Source: Halichondria panicea
Lineage: Eukaryota > Porifera > Demospongiae > Suberitida > Halichondriidae
Reading direction: 5' to 3'
Assembly: GCF_963675165.1 (NCBI RefSeq)
Contig: NC_087380.1
Span: 7,264,517 to 7,328,516, forward strand
DNA length: 64,000 nucleotides
Below the pieces are notes generated by a model. It searched no databases and was not told the DNA's origin. It saw nothing but the letters and a program-made list of their open reading frames with translations. Made by a program: the position numbers and the translations under genes. Positions 19,666 to 30,396 of the stretch are shown piece by piece. How positions within the stretch are numbered: position 1 is the first letter of the stretch; each line of letters opens with the position of its first letter.

Positions 19666-20378
19666 CTGTAGGGACAACATGCAGTTCACCCATGTAGCGT
19701 GGAGCATTGAGCATTATGCCAGCCTAATAGGCAAAAAATATTAGCCTATTAGGCAATTTTTACCAAATTTTGGTAGAAAGTATGATGATGATTTTTATTG
19801 GTAATAATTAAACCAAAATTAGGTACAATGCATGAGACTTGGAGACTAGACTAATAGGTAAATTTTGAGCATAATTGGGCAAGGCCTATAGTCAGTAGCG
19901 TGTGGGTTATAACCAGGGCTCCGGAGCTGTAGTGGGTGGCCGGGAAACCGGCCATGGCCAGCCCACTTCCTGCTGCCTTTCATTATAGGCAACAGCCTAC
20001 TGCAGTGGTAGTAGTCCCTACTGTCTTTCATTAGGCAGTAGTTCCCTACTGTCTCATTAGGCAGTAGCAAATGGTTTTTTCCCCATGCTGGATTGTTTTT
20101 TTAATTATGCATACATGGGTACACTACAGTATAGCATAACCAGGATGTGTGCCCTGAAGTACTTTTTGGATGAAAGATTCTGAAGAGACTGCAACAGCCT
20201 TCAATGTGAGTTAAACTAGCTGTTCCAAAACACACTCGAGAAAGAAGCTTTAGTTTGCTAATCCACGAATCAAAATCCAAGAGAACTCAGTTGGCGAGAA
20301 CTTGGCTATAGAAGCCTATAGAAGCTGTTAGCCTGTTTTCGTCGCATTGCAACCGTTGAGCAGTTACAGGTGGAACAG
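19666..20378. other. Intergenic, no gene seen
   Basis: Short internal repeats are present (GCCTATTAGGCAA-like motifs at 19725-19760 and CAGTAG/CCTACTGTC motifs at 19995-20070). No coding exon is recognised. Confidence 0.4.
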
Positions 20379-20843
<465 letters not shown>

Positions 20844-22952
20844 ATGAAACAGCTACTTGTAGATCTACTTGCACTCCTCAATTTAGTGTGCTTGGCTAAT
20901 AGTAAAGTGCTCCAAGTGATTCTAGTCGACTCTAGTAGCAACTACAGCTATGCAGATGCAGCTGCTACAACCGCTCAAGAGATCAACAATTGCTCCAGCC
21001 TACTCAATGGCTACACACTTCAAGTGAAGACTGTGTCCAGTCAATTCCCCAGCTCTGTAGTGGAGGTTGCCGAGGTATTGAGGGACGCTAAGGTTAACGG
21101 AGGCATTGTCATCGGAATGATTGGGCAGGTGGACAAATCATTTGCTCACGCTTTGTTACCTGTGCCTCAGAACACAGACATTATTCAGATCATTGAGCCA
21201 GCGGGGATAATGTTGGACCGAGATAAGGACTACCCTAATCTGTTCACTCTTCTTCCCTCACTGGAAGCTCATATTTCAACAGCCATTCAATTATTACCAG
21301 CTCTAAACTGGACCAGTGTTGGCGTCATCTACAGTGGAGATGATGTGTTTTATGCTAGAGTAGCAGAGACATTTGTTACTCTGAGTAATCACTCGGACAT
21401 ACCTATCACCACAAAATCATTTGAATATTACAACAATTCACACGAGCTACAGCAATGGATAGAACAGTCTTCACTAAAGATATTCGTTGTGATGCTACCT
21501 AAACACCAACTATGTCAGCTTCTCAGTACTGTACAAAGAAAAGGGTGGACATGGCCTGACTATGCGTGGGTTGTACTCAATGAACATCCACTACAAAACA
21601 CGACCTCCTCTGATTTATGTGGCTCAAAAACAGATACTTTGGAGGACATTATTTTCATAAGACAGTTAAGCAAGGAATCAACTAATAGGACAACATTAGA
21701 CATTTCCTGCAATCGAACAGAGTACAACACAATATCAACTTCTCTGTGGGCGCTAGCGCTGGCTTGGAACACATCTACAATCGATGGCAATACATCACAA
21801 ACCATCATTAAAGATTACCTAACCACCAACATCTTTGATAATGTCCTAGTAACCCCATACACGAGTGAAACACAGACCAGCATTACACAGATCCAGTCAG
21901 GCATATCAAAAAAAGTCGGTTCCTTCTACGCTAAGACACGAGAGCTTGAAATTAACTTGACCAACGGGGAACTCCCCACCGCCTACCCAGCTCCTGTATA
22001 CCTATATGAACTACTCACTCCACATACAACAGCTCTCTTGTTGACAATGGTGGTACTATGCGTCTTGATAACAACAATCGTGCTGGTCTTATTTATATAT
22101 TACCGTAAAGAACCAGAGATTAAGGCAAGCAGCTTCTCCATCAGTTTGTGCATGTTTGTAGGAATATACCTTGTTCTGGCAGCCAGCTTCACCCATTTCT
22201 TAGGGAGTGGAATGGTTTTCAAGTCTGTCAATAAATACTTTGGATGCACTTTCCCAACTTATTGTATTACGCTGGGAATAGATATCGTGTTTTCTACTCT
22301 ATTGATGAAGATGCTACGTCTCTGGAGGATTTTCCATTTTTATGGAAAAACTGGGAAAGTGTGGACTGATGAAGTCATGCTGTTATTTAGTGGAGCGATT
22401 CTTCTAATCAAAGTTCTGATACTGACAATATGGGCTATACTTGATACGCTTCATACCGTAGACAAGTTCTTTACGAATAGCGATGGACATACGGTGCTAG
22501 TGCAACAGTGTCAATCGAATAACACCATTCTTTGGGGCTTTCTAGCTTATGGCTATAGTGGAGTTCTGGGGACCTGCTTGATCATAGTGGCTATTAAAAC
22601 ACGGAAAATTAAACAGAACAATTTCAAAGATACGAAAAAGATATGCCTCCTAATGTGTGCTCTAGCGTACATCGTGATCCAAGCAGGTACACTTTGGTGG
22701 GTGCTAAGAGTATCACATGAATTCTCTACAAGCAAAATTATTTTTGGGATTGGAATGTGTGTGGGCTCACTGACAATTCTGGGGGTTCTTTTTGGGCCGA
22801 AAATCTTTCCCCTCATACGAAGAAAGTTTCTCCCCACACGAACGGCAAAGGGCAGGACAAGCACAAGGAGAGGTATCGGCGGTGGTGGTGGTAACAAGAC
22901 CCTTGTTAGTCAAACAACCAAGACCAGCCTGATATACACAGACACTAATTAG
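20844..22952 (+). CDS. GABA-B-like class C GPCR, copy 7
   Basis: Intact frame of 702 residues from ATG at 20844-20846, the first copy of the plus arm. Two features separate it from the minus-arm copies. The signal peptide carries an extra, more hydrophilic stretch (LLVDLLALLNLVC). The C-terminal tail is read in a different frame after the poly-Gly run, ending TSLIYTDTN. The SGDDVFYARVAE and AIQLLPALN changes in the Venus-flytrap domain are private. ECL2 carries GHTVLVQQCQSNN. All seven TM segments and the cysteines used for the extracellular disulfide are present. Confidence 0.9.
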   Translation: MKQLLVDLLALLNLVCLANSKVLQVILVDSSSNYSYADAAATTAQEINNCSSLLNGYTLQVKTVSSQFPSSVVEVAEVLRDAKVNGGIVIGMIGQVDKSFAHALLPVPQNTDIIQIIEPAGIMLDRDKDYPNLFTLLPSLEAHISTAIQLLPALNWTSVGVIYSGDDVFYARVAETFVTLSNHSDIPITTKSFEYYNNSHELQQWIEQSSLKIFVVMLPKHQLCQLLSTVQRKGWTWPDYAWVVLNEHPLQNTTSSDLCGSKTDTLEDIIFIRQLSKESTNRTTLDISCNRTEYNTISTSLWALALAWNTSTIDGNTSQTIIKDYLTTNIFDNVLVTPYTSETQTSITQIQSGISKKVGSFYAKTRELEINLTNGELPTAYPAPVYLYELLTPHTTALLLTMVVLCVLITTIVLVLFIYYRKEPEIKASSFSISLCMFVGIYLVLAASFTHFLGSGMVFKSVNKYFGCTFPTYCITLGIDIVFSTLLMKMLRLWRIFHFYGKTGKVWTDEVMLLFSGAILLIKVLILTIWAILDTLHTVDKFFTNSDGHTVLVQQCQSNNTILWGFLAYGYSGVLGTCLIIVAIKTRKIKQNNFKDTKKICLLMCALAYIVIQAGTLWWVLRVSHEFSTSKIIFGIGMCVGSLTILGVLFGPKIFPLIRRKFLPTRTAKGRTSTRRGIGGGGGNKTLVSQTTKTSLIYTDTN

Positions 22953-23221
22953 AACTTCTCGAACATAGCCAGTATATGTACTATTGCGCTGCATATAATT
23001 ACACGCTTGCATGTGTCATATAATTATGTTGACCAAGTCAATAATTGATCTATAGCTATTAAGCTGGTGCTTAACTATATACATCAAGGTTAACGTTACT
23101 ATATATAGCAGTATATATAGGCTAGAGGGCCCTCAAAAGTAAGGTCCTAGTATAATTATATGCATGGACGACAACACCATCTGGGTGGCAGTTGGTGCTC
23201 CCCTGTAGATCACACTCCTGT
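22953..23221. other. 3' flank of GPCR copy 7
   Basis: Array-type 3' flank (AGAACTTCTCGAACATAGCC) followed by TA-rich sequence. No gene is seen. Confidence 0.4.
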
Positions 23222-23776
23222 CATCGTGTATATTGTTAACTGGAGCATGGTTTTGTACACTTAGAAAACTTCTCCGTCAACAGTCAAATTTTATAACTGT
23301 GTTTCTGTATCTTTGTGCTGTTACAATGTCACATGACCTCCTTTGCATGCACCGACCATACCTTTCTTATAGATACAGATATGTAATCTGTACAGCTCAT
23401 GTGCATGCAGTACCATGCATTAACCCCCCTCCCACCCACCCACACACACACACACACCCACCCACACACACACGTACAGGTGTGTACCCTTTCTTCACAT
23501 TCACGGACAAAAGCATCGGGGAGACCATCGACACATCTGTTGACATGCAGCTGGGCTCTCTCTCGGGCACCGACCTATTACTACATGCTGACGATTTTGA
23601 CAACCTCGAATTTCATTCCGCTTCAGATGATGAGGATTTTGTGGTGGTGGATTGCAAGGCTCCAACGCAGTGGAGTTTTAGTGATCCCGGATCAACTGTT
23701 AATAGTACCACTCGTGTAGTGCCTGAAACCATCGGTCTTTATGTGATGTCATGGTTTGCTGACTGCCCCAGTCCTC
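23222..23776 (+). pseudogene. ATG4 last-exon copy fused to an exon-2 piece
   Basis: 23222-23731 is a near-identical copy of the ATG4 last intron and last exon (16146-16668), with a short intronic deletion. The 3' third of the exon is missing. At about 23743-23776 it is replaced by the first 34 bp of the WFADCPSP exon (GTGATGTCATGGTTTGCTGA). The FVVV motif is kept, but the chain then runs into GPCR-tail DNA. A long frame (23233-23856) crosses all pieces but starts at a TTG inside intron sequence. I regard it as a duplication relic. Confidence 0.82.
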
Positions 23777-23985
23777 ATACGAAGAAAGTTTCTCCCCACA
23801 CAAACGGCAAAGGGCAGGACAAGCACAAGGAGAGGTATCAGCGGTGGTGGTGGTAACAAGACCCTTGTTAGTCAAACAACCAAGACCAGCCTGATATACA
23901 CAGACACTAATTAGAACTTCTCGAACATAGCCAGTATATGTACTATTGCGCTGCATATAGTTCATATATACCATGGATTATAATT
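23777..23985 (+). pseudogene. GPCR 3'-end fragment
   Basis: About 200 bp almost identical to 22815-22995: basic tail, poly-Gly run, stop and 3' flank of copy 7. It is fused after the ATG4 pieces at a CCTCA microhomology. It contains no TM segment. The near identity dates the event as very recent. Confidence 0.8.
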
Positions 23986-23999
23986 ATAATAATAGCCCA

Positions 24000-24530
24000 T
24001 GATCCGAGGCCGAAAATGAAAAATTAGGACCCCAATGAAATTTTGGATTGAAACACATCATTTGAAAGGTAATTTTTTAATAAGATTTCAGAAAATCAAC
24101 TGGTAAACCATAAGGTAAGTTGATATTCGAGAGATAAAAGTATTTGCCAATTTGGAATTGAACCCACTCACGGGAACGCAAAACTATTGCTGGTGAATTG
24201 AACCCACTCACGGGAATGCAAAACTATTGCTAGTGAATTGAACCCACTCACAAGAACGCAAAACTATTTCTGAAACGATTTTGGGAATCTTTCAACTGCC
24301 ATAACTTGAATTCTGTGGATCGAAAATCACAAATTTTATGTTTTTCTGAAAGCTTAGAAAGAGACCTTTCAAATGGTACCATCAAAGTTGAGTATTTGCA
24401 AATTTGGCGATACCATCGATTATATATAGCCCATGGTCCGAGGCCGAAAAATTACCAATTTGGCCCCAATGAAATTTTGGATTGAAACACATCGTTTGAA
24501 AGGTAATTTTCATAACAATTTTGACATCTA
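24000..24530. repeat. Dispersed repeat block with 40-bp tandem units
   Basis: Two copies of a CCCATGGTCCGAGGCCGAAAA-type block (about 24000 and 24428) each precede the motif ACATC(A/G)TTTGAAAGGTAATTT. Between them, 24155-24272 holds three 40-bp tandem units beginning GAATTGAACCCACTCAC. Relatives of the TTTGAAAGGT motif occur at about 14430, 40520, 43110, 48355 and 52505. Non-coding. Confidence 0.6.
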
Positions 24531-24689
24531 GGAGGGGAGGATACTTTACCATGTGTATGTGTACAGTGTATATAATTATATATATGGAACTATAACAACA
24601 CACAAACAGACATCATACATGCACTACACACAACCACCCACAACCACAACCACCATATTTATATTCTTGAACACATTTTGATAGTGAAT

Positions 24690-24923
24690 TCAGTCCTTCA
24701 ATTTCAGTTTCCATATCACTCCACGCTCATGCCACCCACCTTGGCGTGGATATCCTTGTCTTTGTCAAAGGAGGTGGGCAGCCTCCAGTCCCTGCCCAAC
24801 ATGTGTCTGTTGAGGGCCGTGGCTATAGGACCATTTGTCCACTGCGTATATACCATACAGCCCCACCCACAGTCTGTAGTCAGGGCCGTGTTGGAGATGG
24901 GGGGGGGGAAATTGGACCTGTAG
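24690..24923 (-). pseudogene. ATG4 catalytic-Cys exon, inverted copy B
   Basis: A minus-strand copy of ATG4 exon 13856-14024 with its flanking intron, including the CCACCTTGGCGTGGATATCC donor side and the GGTCCAATTT acceptor side. There is a small insertion (TATA) in the catalytic-Cys region at about 24847. No other exon follows. It shares the flank at about 24530-24690 with copy A, so the two arose from one duplicated segment. Confidence 0.8.
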
Positions 24924-25009
24924 TAGGGACATTATGCATTATAAACATGCATGTACATTTAGTTGCAGTAAATGATTGCATGGTACAATTGTAAAACTTA
25001 ATTAAGAAA

Positions 25010-25324
25010 AGTGGTTATTATGATCAAAGGGCGATTGTACAATGTTACAGATGTTGCATGTGTCTGTTTCTACAGAGATTTGTACACAAACTTTCAATAT
25101 AATTTTGTCATCGTATACACAAAGATCCACACTGTGACAGCATCCATGTTCTAAAACACATATACAATACTATATTGAACAGTTGACATAGATCTACGCA
25201 GAGTATACCACGGTATTATAATTATATCAAGAGTTCATGAACTCTTGATATACCCTATATCATAATAATACAGTTTCAGATATATAAGGCATAATGTAAC
25301 AGTACTTTATATAAGAGTTTGATC
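25010..25324 (+). promoter_or_regulatory. Conserved 5' flank of GPCR copy 8
   Basis: Carries GATCAAAGGG, TACAATGTTACAGATGTTGC and TTTGTACACAAACTTTCAAT as in copy 7. The splice-acceptor-like CAG is not preserved (GTCATCGTATAC instead). A perfect 30-bp palindrome (TATATCAAGAGTTCA half) sits at 25223-25252. Confidence 0.38.
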
Positions 25325-27385
25325 ATGAAACAGCTACTTGTACTTGTACTCCTCAGTTTAGTGTGCTTGGCTAATAGTAAAGTGCTCCAAGTGATTCTAG
25401 TCGACTCTAGTAGCAACTACAGCTATGCAGATACAGCTGCTACAACCGCTCAAGAGATCAACAATTGCCCCAGCCTACTCAATGGCTACACACTTCAAGT
25501 GAAGACTGTGTCCAATCAATTCCCCAGCTCTGTAGTCGAGGTTGTCGAGGTATTGAGGGACGCTAAGGTTAACGGAGGCAATGTCATCGGAATGATTGGG
25601 CAGGTGGTCAAATCATTTGCTCGTTCTTTGTTACCTGTGCCTCAGAACACAGGAATTATTCAGATCATTGAGCCAGCGGGGATGATGTTGGACCGAGATA
25701 AGGACTACCCTAATCTGTTCACTCTTCTTCCCTCACTGGAGGCTCATATTTCAACAGCCCTTCAATTATTACCAGCTCTAAACTGGACCAGTGTTGGCGT
25801 CATCTATAGTGGAGGTGATGTGTTTTATGCTAGAGCAGCAGAGACATTTGTCACTCTGAGTAATCACTCAGACATACCTATCACCACAAAATCATTTGAA
25901 TATTACAACAATTCACACGAGCTACAGCAATGGATAGAAGAGTCTTCACTGAAGATATTCGTTGTGATGCTACCTAAACACCAACTATGTCAGCTTCTCA
26001 GTACTGTACAAAGAAAGGAATGGACATGGCCTGACTATGCATGGGTGGTACTCAATGAACATTCACTACAAAATACGACCTCCTCTGATTTATGTGGCTC
26101 GAAAACATATATTTTGGAAGACATTGTTTTCATAAACCAGATAAGCAAGGAATCAACTAACAGGACAACAGTAGACAATGCCTGCAATCGAACACAGTAC
26201 AACACAATATCAACTTCTCTGTGGGCGTTAGCGCTGGCTTGGAATACATCTACAATCGATGGCAATACATCACAAACCATTATCAAAGATTACCTAACCA
26301 CCAACATCTTTGATAATATCGTAGTAACCCCATACACGAGTGAAACACAGACCAGCATTGCACAGATCCAGTCAGGCGTATCACACAAAGTTGGTTCTTT
26401 CTACGCTAAGACACGAGAGCTAGAAATTAACTTGACCAACGGGGAACTCCCCACCGCCTACCCAGCTCCTGTATACCCATACGATTTACTCCCTCCACAT
26501 ACAACAGCTCTCTTGTTGACAATGGTGGTGCTATGCATCTTGCTAACAACAATCGTACTGGTCTTATTCGTATATTACCGTAAAGAACCCGAGATTAAGG
26601 CAAGCAGCTTCTCCATCAGTTTGTGCATGTTTGCAGGAATATATCTTCTTCAGGAAGCCAGCTTCACTCATTTCTTAGGGAGTGGAATGATTTTCAAGTC
26701 TGTTAGTAAATACTTTGGATGTACTTTCACAACTTATTGTATTACGCTGGGAATAGATATCGTGCTTTCTACTCTATTGATGAAGATGCTACGTCTCTGG
26801 AGGATTTTCCATTTGTATGGAAAAACTGGGAAATTGTGGACTGATGAAGTTATGCTGTTATTTAGTGGAGCGATTCTTCTAATCAAAGTTCTAATACTGA
26901 CAATATGGGCTATACTTGATACGCTTAATACCGTAGACAAGTTCTTTACGAATAGCGATGGAAATATAGTGCTAGTGGAACAGTGTCAATCGAATAACAG
27001 CCTTCTCTGGGCGTTTCTAGCCTACGGCTATAGTGGAGTACTGGGGACCTGCTTGATCATAGTGGCTATTAAAACACGGAAAATTAAACAGAACAATTTT
27101 AAAGATACGAAAAAGATATGCCTCCTAATGTACGCTCTAGCGTACATTGTTATCCAAACAGGCACTCTTTGGGGGGTGCTAAGATTATCACATGACTTCT
27201 CTACGAGCAAAATTATTTTCGGGATTGGAATGTGCGTGGGCTCACTGACAATTCTGGGGATTCTTTTTGGGCCGAAAATCTTTCCCCCCATACAAAGAAA
27301 GTTTCGCCCCACACGAGCGGCAAAAGGCAGGACAAGCACTGGGAGAGGTATCGGCGGCGGCGGTGGTAACAAGGCCCCTTGTTAG
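25325..27385 (+). CDS. GABA-B-like class C GPCR, copy 8
   Basis: Intact frame of 686 residues from ATG at 25325-25327. The Venus-flytrap domain differs from siblings at only scattered sites (SNQFPSS, GQVVKSFARS, YILEDIVFINQIS). The TM2-ECL1-TM3 region reads GIYLLQEASFTHFLGSGMIFK. The tail ends early at GGGGNKAPC because of a third reading frame after the Gly run, so it is 12-16 residues shorter than most copies. All expected membrane segments are present. Confidence 0.9.
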   Translation: MKQLLVLVLLSLVCLANSKVLQVILVDSSSNYSYADTAATTAQEINNCPSLLNGYTLQVKTVSNQFPSSVVEVVEVLRDAKVNGGNVIGMIGQVVKSFARSLLPVPQNTGIIQIIEPAGMMLDRDKDYPNLFTLLPSLEAHISTALQLLPALNWTSVGVIYSGGDVFYARAAETFVTLSNHSDIPITTKSFEYYNNSHELQQWIEESSLKIFVVMLPKHQLCQLLSTVQRKEWTWPDYAWVVLNEHSLQNTTSSDLCGSKTYILEDIVFINQISKESTNRTTVDNACNRTQYNTISTSLWALALAWNTSTIDGNTSQTIIKDYLTTNIFDNIVVTPYTSETQTSIAQIQSGVSHKVGSFYAKTRELEINLTNGELPTAYPAPVYPYDLLPPHTTALLLTMVVLCILLTTIVLVLFVYYRKEPEIKASSFSISLCMFAGIYLLQEASFTHFLGSGMIFKSVSKYFGCTFTTYCITLGIDIVLSTLLMKMLRLWRIFHLYGKTGKLWTDEVMLLFSGAILLIKVLILTIWAILDTLNTVDKFFTNSDGNIVLVEQCQSNNSLLWAFLAYGYSGVLGTCLIIVAIKTRKIKQNNFKDTKKICLLMYALAYIVIQTGTLWGVLRLSHDFSTSKIIFGIGMCVGSLTILGILFGPKIFPPIQRKFRPTRAAKGRTSTGRGIGGGGGNKAPC

Positions 27386-27940
27386 TAAAACCAGCCATGC
27401 AGACACTATAATTAGAACTTCCCGAACATAATCATTATAGCTATAATATAGCTATAGCTATATACAGTTCCTCTAAACAAACTGTCTTATGTTATGTGCA
27501 CTGCTTATTAGTTACACGCTGGTTGTGTGTTCATAATTATGTTCACCCAAGTCAATAATTGATCTATAGCTATTAAACACCATCCGGGCGGCAGTTGGTG
27601 TGTCTAGTTGCTCCCCTGTACATTACACTCCTGCGGAGCTGAAGTGGACAGTTTGGCCACACATGGACTCAGCTGCATGCCAATCGGGTGAAGCATCGCC
27701 ATGCAGCTTTGAATGACATTGTGAACAGGGCTCTCTCCACTACCAAGATACCAGCACGCCATGAGCCATTAGGTTTACAGCGGTCATGCAGATGGGAAGC
27801 GTCCAGACTTATTCTGAGTAACAGATGATAGAAGTACTTGGTACAGTATGTGTAGGGTAATAGCTAATGTAGCTTTAATCTCTAAGAATCAACAGCATGC
27901 AGTAAAAGATATCTGTAGTTACAGTTCATGGTACCAATTG
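27386..27940. other. Intergenic with retroelement-like remnant
   Basis: 27590-27810 matches 30690-30890 closely. On the plus strand both read a degenerate protein-like stretch (KHRHAALNDIV, then RALST, then KIPAR, then LQRS) with frame breaks. The RH-x-x-L-x-D-I pattern resembles 3' regions of some invertebrate retroelement polyproteins, but that assignment is weak. Confidence 0.35.
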
Positions 27941-28350
27941 TAACACTGGGCTTAAGATCAAAGGGTATATGTACATGTACAATGTTACACTGTAAGCAAT
28001 TACATTTGTCTGTTAGAGAATTACTGTACAGACTTGTATACAAACATTCAATTTATTTTTGATCAAAGGGTAGATCTATATATGTACATGTACAATGTTA
28101 CACTTGTATGCATTGTCTGTTAGAGAATGACTGTATACAGACTTGTATACAAACATTCAATTATTTTTGTAATTGCAGAAACAGAGACCAAAACAGCATC
28201 AGCGTTCAAAGAATAACACACAGACAGCCAAGCCTATATAGGCCTGTATCATACAGTTCGCATACACAGATTATTATATATCATCATAGATGAGCTAAGG
28301 CTATATATCTTATAGTAACACAATTTCAGATATATCATAAGAGTTTGATC
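27941..28350 (+). promoter_or_regulatory. Conserved 5' flank of GPCR copy 9, partly duplicated
   Basis: The block GATCAAAGGGTA, TGTACATGTACAATGTTACAC and TGTATACAAACATTCAATT occurs twice in tandem (about 27955-28055 and 28068-28165). Only the second continues to the splice-acceptor-like TTTTTGTAATTGCAG and the AACAGCATCAG motif before the coding start. Confidence 0.42.
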
Positions 28351-30396
28351 ATGAAAGAGCTACTTGTACTTGCACTCCTCAGTTTAGTGTGCTTGGCTAA
28401 TAGTAAAGTGCTCCAAGTGATTCTAGTCGACTCTAGTAGCAACTACAGCTATGCAGATACAGCTGCTACAACCGCTCAAGAGATCAACAATTGCCCTAGC
28501 CTACTCAATGGCTACACGCTTCAAGTGAAGACTGTGTCCAGTCAATTCCCCAGCTCTGTAGTGGAGGTTGTCGAGGTATTGAGGGACGCTAAGGTTAACG
28601 GAGGCATTGTCATCGGAATGATTGGGCAGGTGGACAAATCATTTGCTCGTTCTTTGTTACCTGTGCCTCAGAACACAGGAATTATTCAGATCATTGAGCC
28701 AGCGGGGATGATGTTGGACCGAGATAAGGACTACCCTAATCTGTTCACTCTTCTTCCCTCACTGGAGGCTCATATTTCAACAGCCCTTCAATTATTACCA
28801 GCTCTAAACTGGACCAGTGTTGGCGTCATCTACAGTGGAGGTGATGTGTTTTATGCTAGAGCAGCAGAGACATTTGTCACTCTGAGTAATCACTCGGACA
28901 TACCTATCACCACAAAATCATTTGAATATTACAACAATTCACACGAGCTACAGCAATGGATAGAACAGTCTTCACTGAAGATATTCGTTGTGATGCTACC
29001 TAAACACCAACTATGTCAGCTTCTCAGTACTGTACAAAGAAAGGGATGGACATGGCCTGACTATGCGTGGGTGGTACTCAATGAACATCCACTACAAAAC
29101 AAGACCTCCTCTGATTTATGTGGCTCGAAAACAGATACTTTGGAGGACATTATTTTCATAAAACAGTTAAGCAATGAATCAACTGACAGGACAACAGTAG
29201 ACATTCCATACAATCGAACACAGTACAACACAATATCAACTTCTCTGTGGGCGCTAGCGCTGGCTTGGAACACATCTACAATCAATGGCAATACATCACA
29301 CACCATTATCAAAGATTACCTAACCACCAACATCTTTGATAATATCGTAGTAACCCCATACACGAGTGAAACACAGACCAGCATTGCACAGATCAAGTCA
29401 GGCGTATCACACAAAGTTGGTTCTTTCTACGCTAAGACACGAGAGCTAGAAATTAACTTCACCAATGGGGAACTCCCCACTGCCTACCCAGCTCCTGTAT
29501 ACCCATACGAATTATTCACTCCACATACAACAACTTTCTTGTTGACAACAGCGATGCTATGCATCTTGCTAACAACAATCGTGCTGGTCCTATTCGTATA
29601 TTACCGCAAGGAACCAGAGATTAAGGCAAGCAGCTTCCCAATCAGTTTGTGCATGTTTGCAGGCATATATTTTCTTCAGGCAGCCAGCTTCACTCTTTTC
29701 CTAGGGGGTGCTATAATTGTCAAGTCTACTGGTAAATATTTTGGATGCAATTTCACAATTTATTGTACTGCGCTGGGAATAGATATCGTGCTTGCTACTC
29801 TATTGATGAAGATGCTACGTCTCTGGAGGGTTTTCACTTTCTATGGAAACACTGGGAAAGTGTGGACTGATAAAGTCATGCTGTTAATAAGTGGAGCGAT
29901 TATTCTAATCAAAGTTCTGATACTGACAATGTGGGCTCTACTTGATACGCCTACTGTCACAGACAAGGTCTTTACAAATAGCAATGGAAATATGGTGTTA
30001 GTGGAACAGTGTTCTTCAAATAACATCACTCTCTGGTACTTTCTAGTCTTTGGCTATAGTGGAGTACTTGGAACCTGCTTGATCATAGTGGCTATTAAAA
30101 CACGAAAAATTAAACGGAACAATTTCAAAGACACCAAAAAGATATGCCTCTTAATGTGGGCTCTAGCGTACATTTTGATCCAAACAATTACAATTTGGTG
30201 GGTGTTAAGAGTATCACATGACATCTATACAAGCAAAATTATTTCCGGGATTGGAATATGTGTGGTTTCAGTGACAATTCTGGGGGTTCTTTTTGGGCCG
30301 AAAATCTTTCCCCCCATACAAAGAAAGTTTCGCCCCACACGAGCGGCTAAAGGCAGGACAATCACTGGGAGAGGTATTGGTGGTGGTGGTATATAG
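28351..30396 (+). CDS. GABA-B-like class C GPCR, copy 9
   Basis: Intact frame of 681 residues from ATG at 28351-28353. It is the most divergent 7TM half of the array. It has FPISLCMF in TM2, TLFLGGAIIVKSTGKYFGC in ECL1, and an ECL2 with NSNGNMVLVEQCSSNN. In the ligand-binding half, one cysteine of the presumed loop pair is lost (DIPYNRTQ where siblings have a Cys), leaving its partner in SDLCGSK unpaired. The tail stops right after GGGGI. The start reads MKELL rather than MKQLL. The frame is open, so it is probably expressed, perhaps with altered ligand-domain folding. Confidence 0.88.
   Translation: MKELLVLALLSLVCLANSKVLQVILVDSSSNYSYADTAATTAQEINNCPSLLNGYTLQVKTVSSQFPSSVVEVVEVLRDAKVNGGIVIGMIGQVDKSFARSLLPVPQNTGIIQIIEPAGMMLDRDKDYPNLFTLLPSLEAHISTALQLLPALNWTSVGVIYSGGDVFYARAAETFVTLSNHSDIPITTKSFEYYNNSHELQQWIEQSSLKIFVVMLPKHQLCQLLSTVQRKGWTWPDYAWVVLNEHPLQNKTSSDLCGSKTDTLEDIIFIKQLSNESTDRTTVDIPYNRTQYNTISTSLWALALAWNTSTINGNTSHTIIKDYLTTNIFDNIVVTPYTSETQTSIAQIKSGVSHKVGSFYAKTRELEINFTNGELPTAYPAPVYPYELFTPHTTTFLLTTAMLCILLTTIVLVLFVYYRKEPEIKASSFPISLCMFAGIYFLQAASFTLFLGGAIIVKSTGKYFGCNFTIYCTALGIDIVLATLLMKMLRLWRVFTFYGNTGKVWTDKVMLLISGAIILIKVLILTMWALLDTPTVTDKVFTNSNGNMVLVEQCSSNNITLWYFLVFGYSGVLGTCLIIVAIKTRKIKRNNFKDTKKICLLMWALAYILIQTITIWWVLRVSHDIYTSKIISGIGICVVSVTILGVLFGPKIFPPIQRKFRPTRAAKGRTITGRGIGGGGI

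Noticed and set aside
23233-23856. 207-codon open frame as a real gene
   Set aside because: It begins at a TTG in copied intron sequence and crosses three fused duplication fragments. It lacks the rest of ATG4 and has no promoter signal.
26035-26286. Recurrent 83-codon antisense frame in the ligand-binding region of nearly every receptor copy
   Set aside because: It is present because the copies are nearly identical and the sense codons exclude antisense stops. Sense-strand conservation explains it and there is no independent signal.
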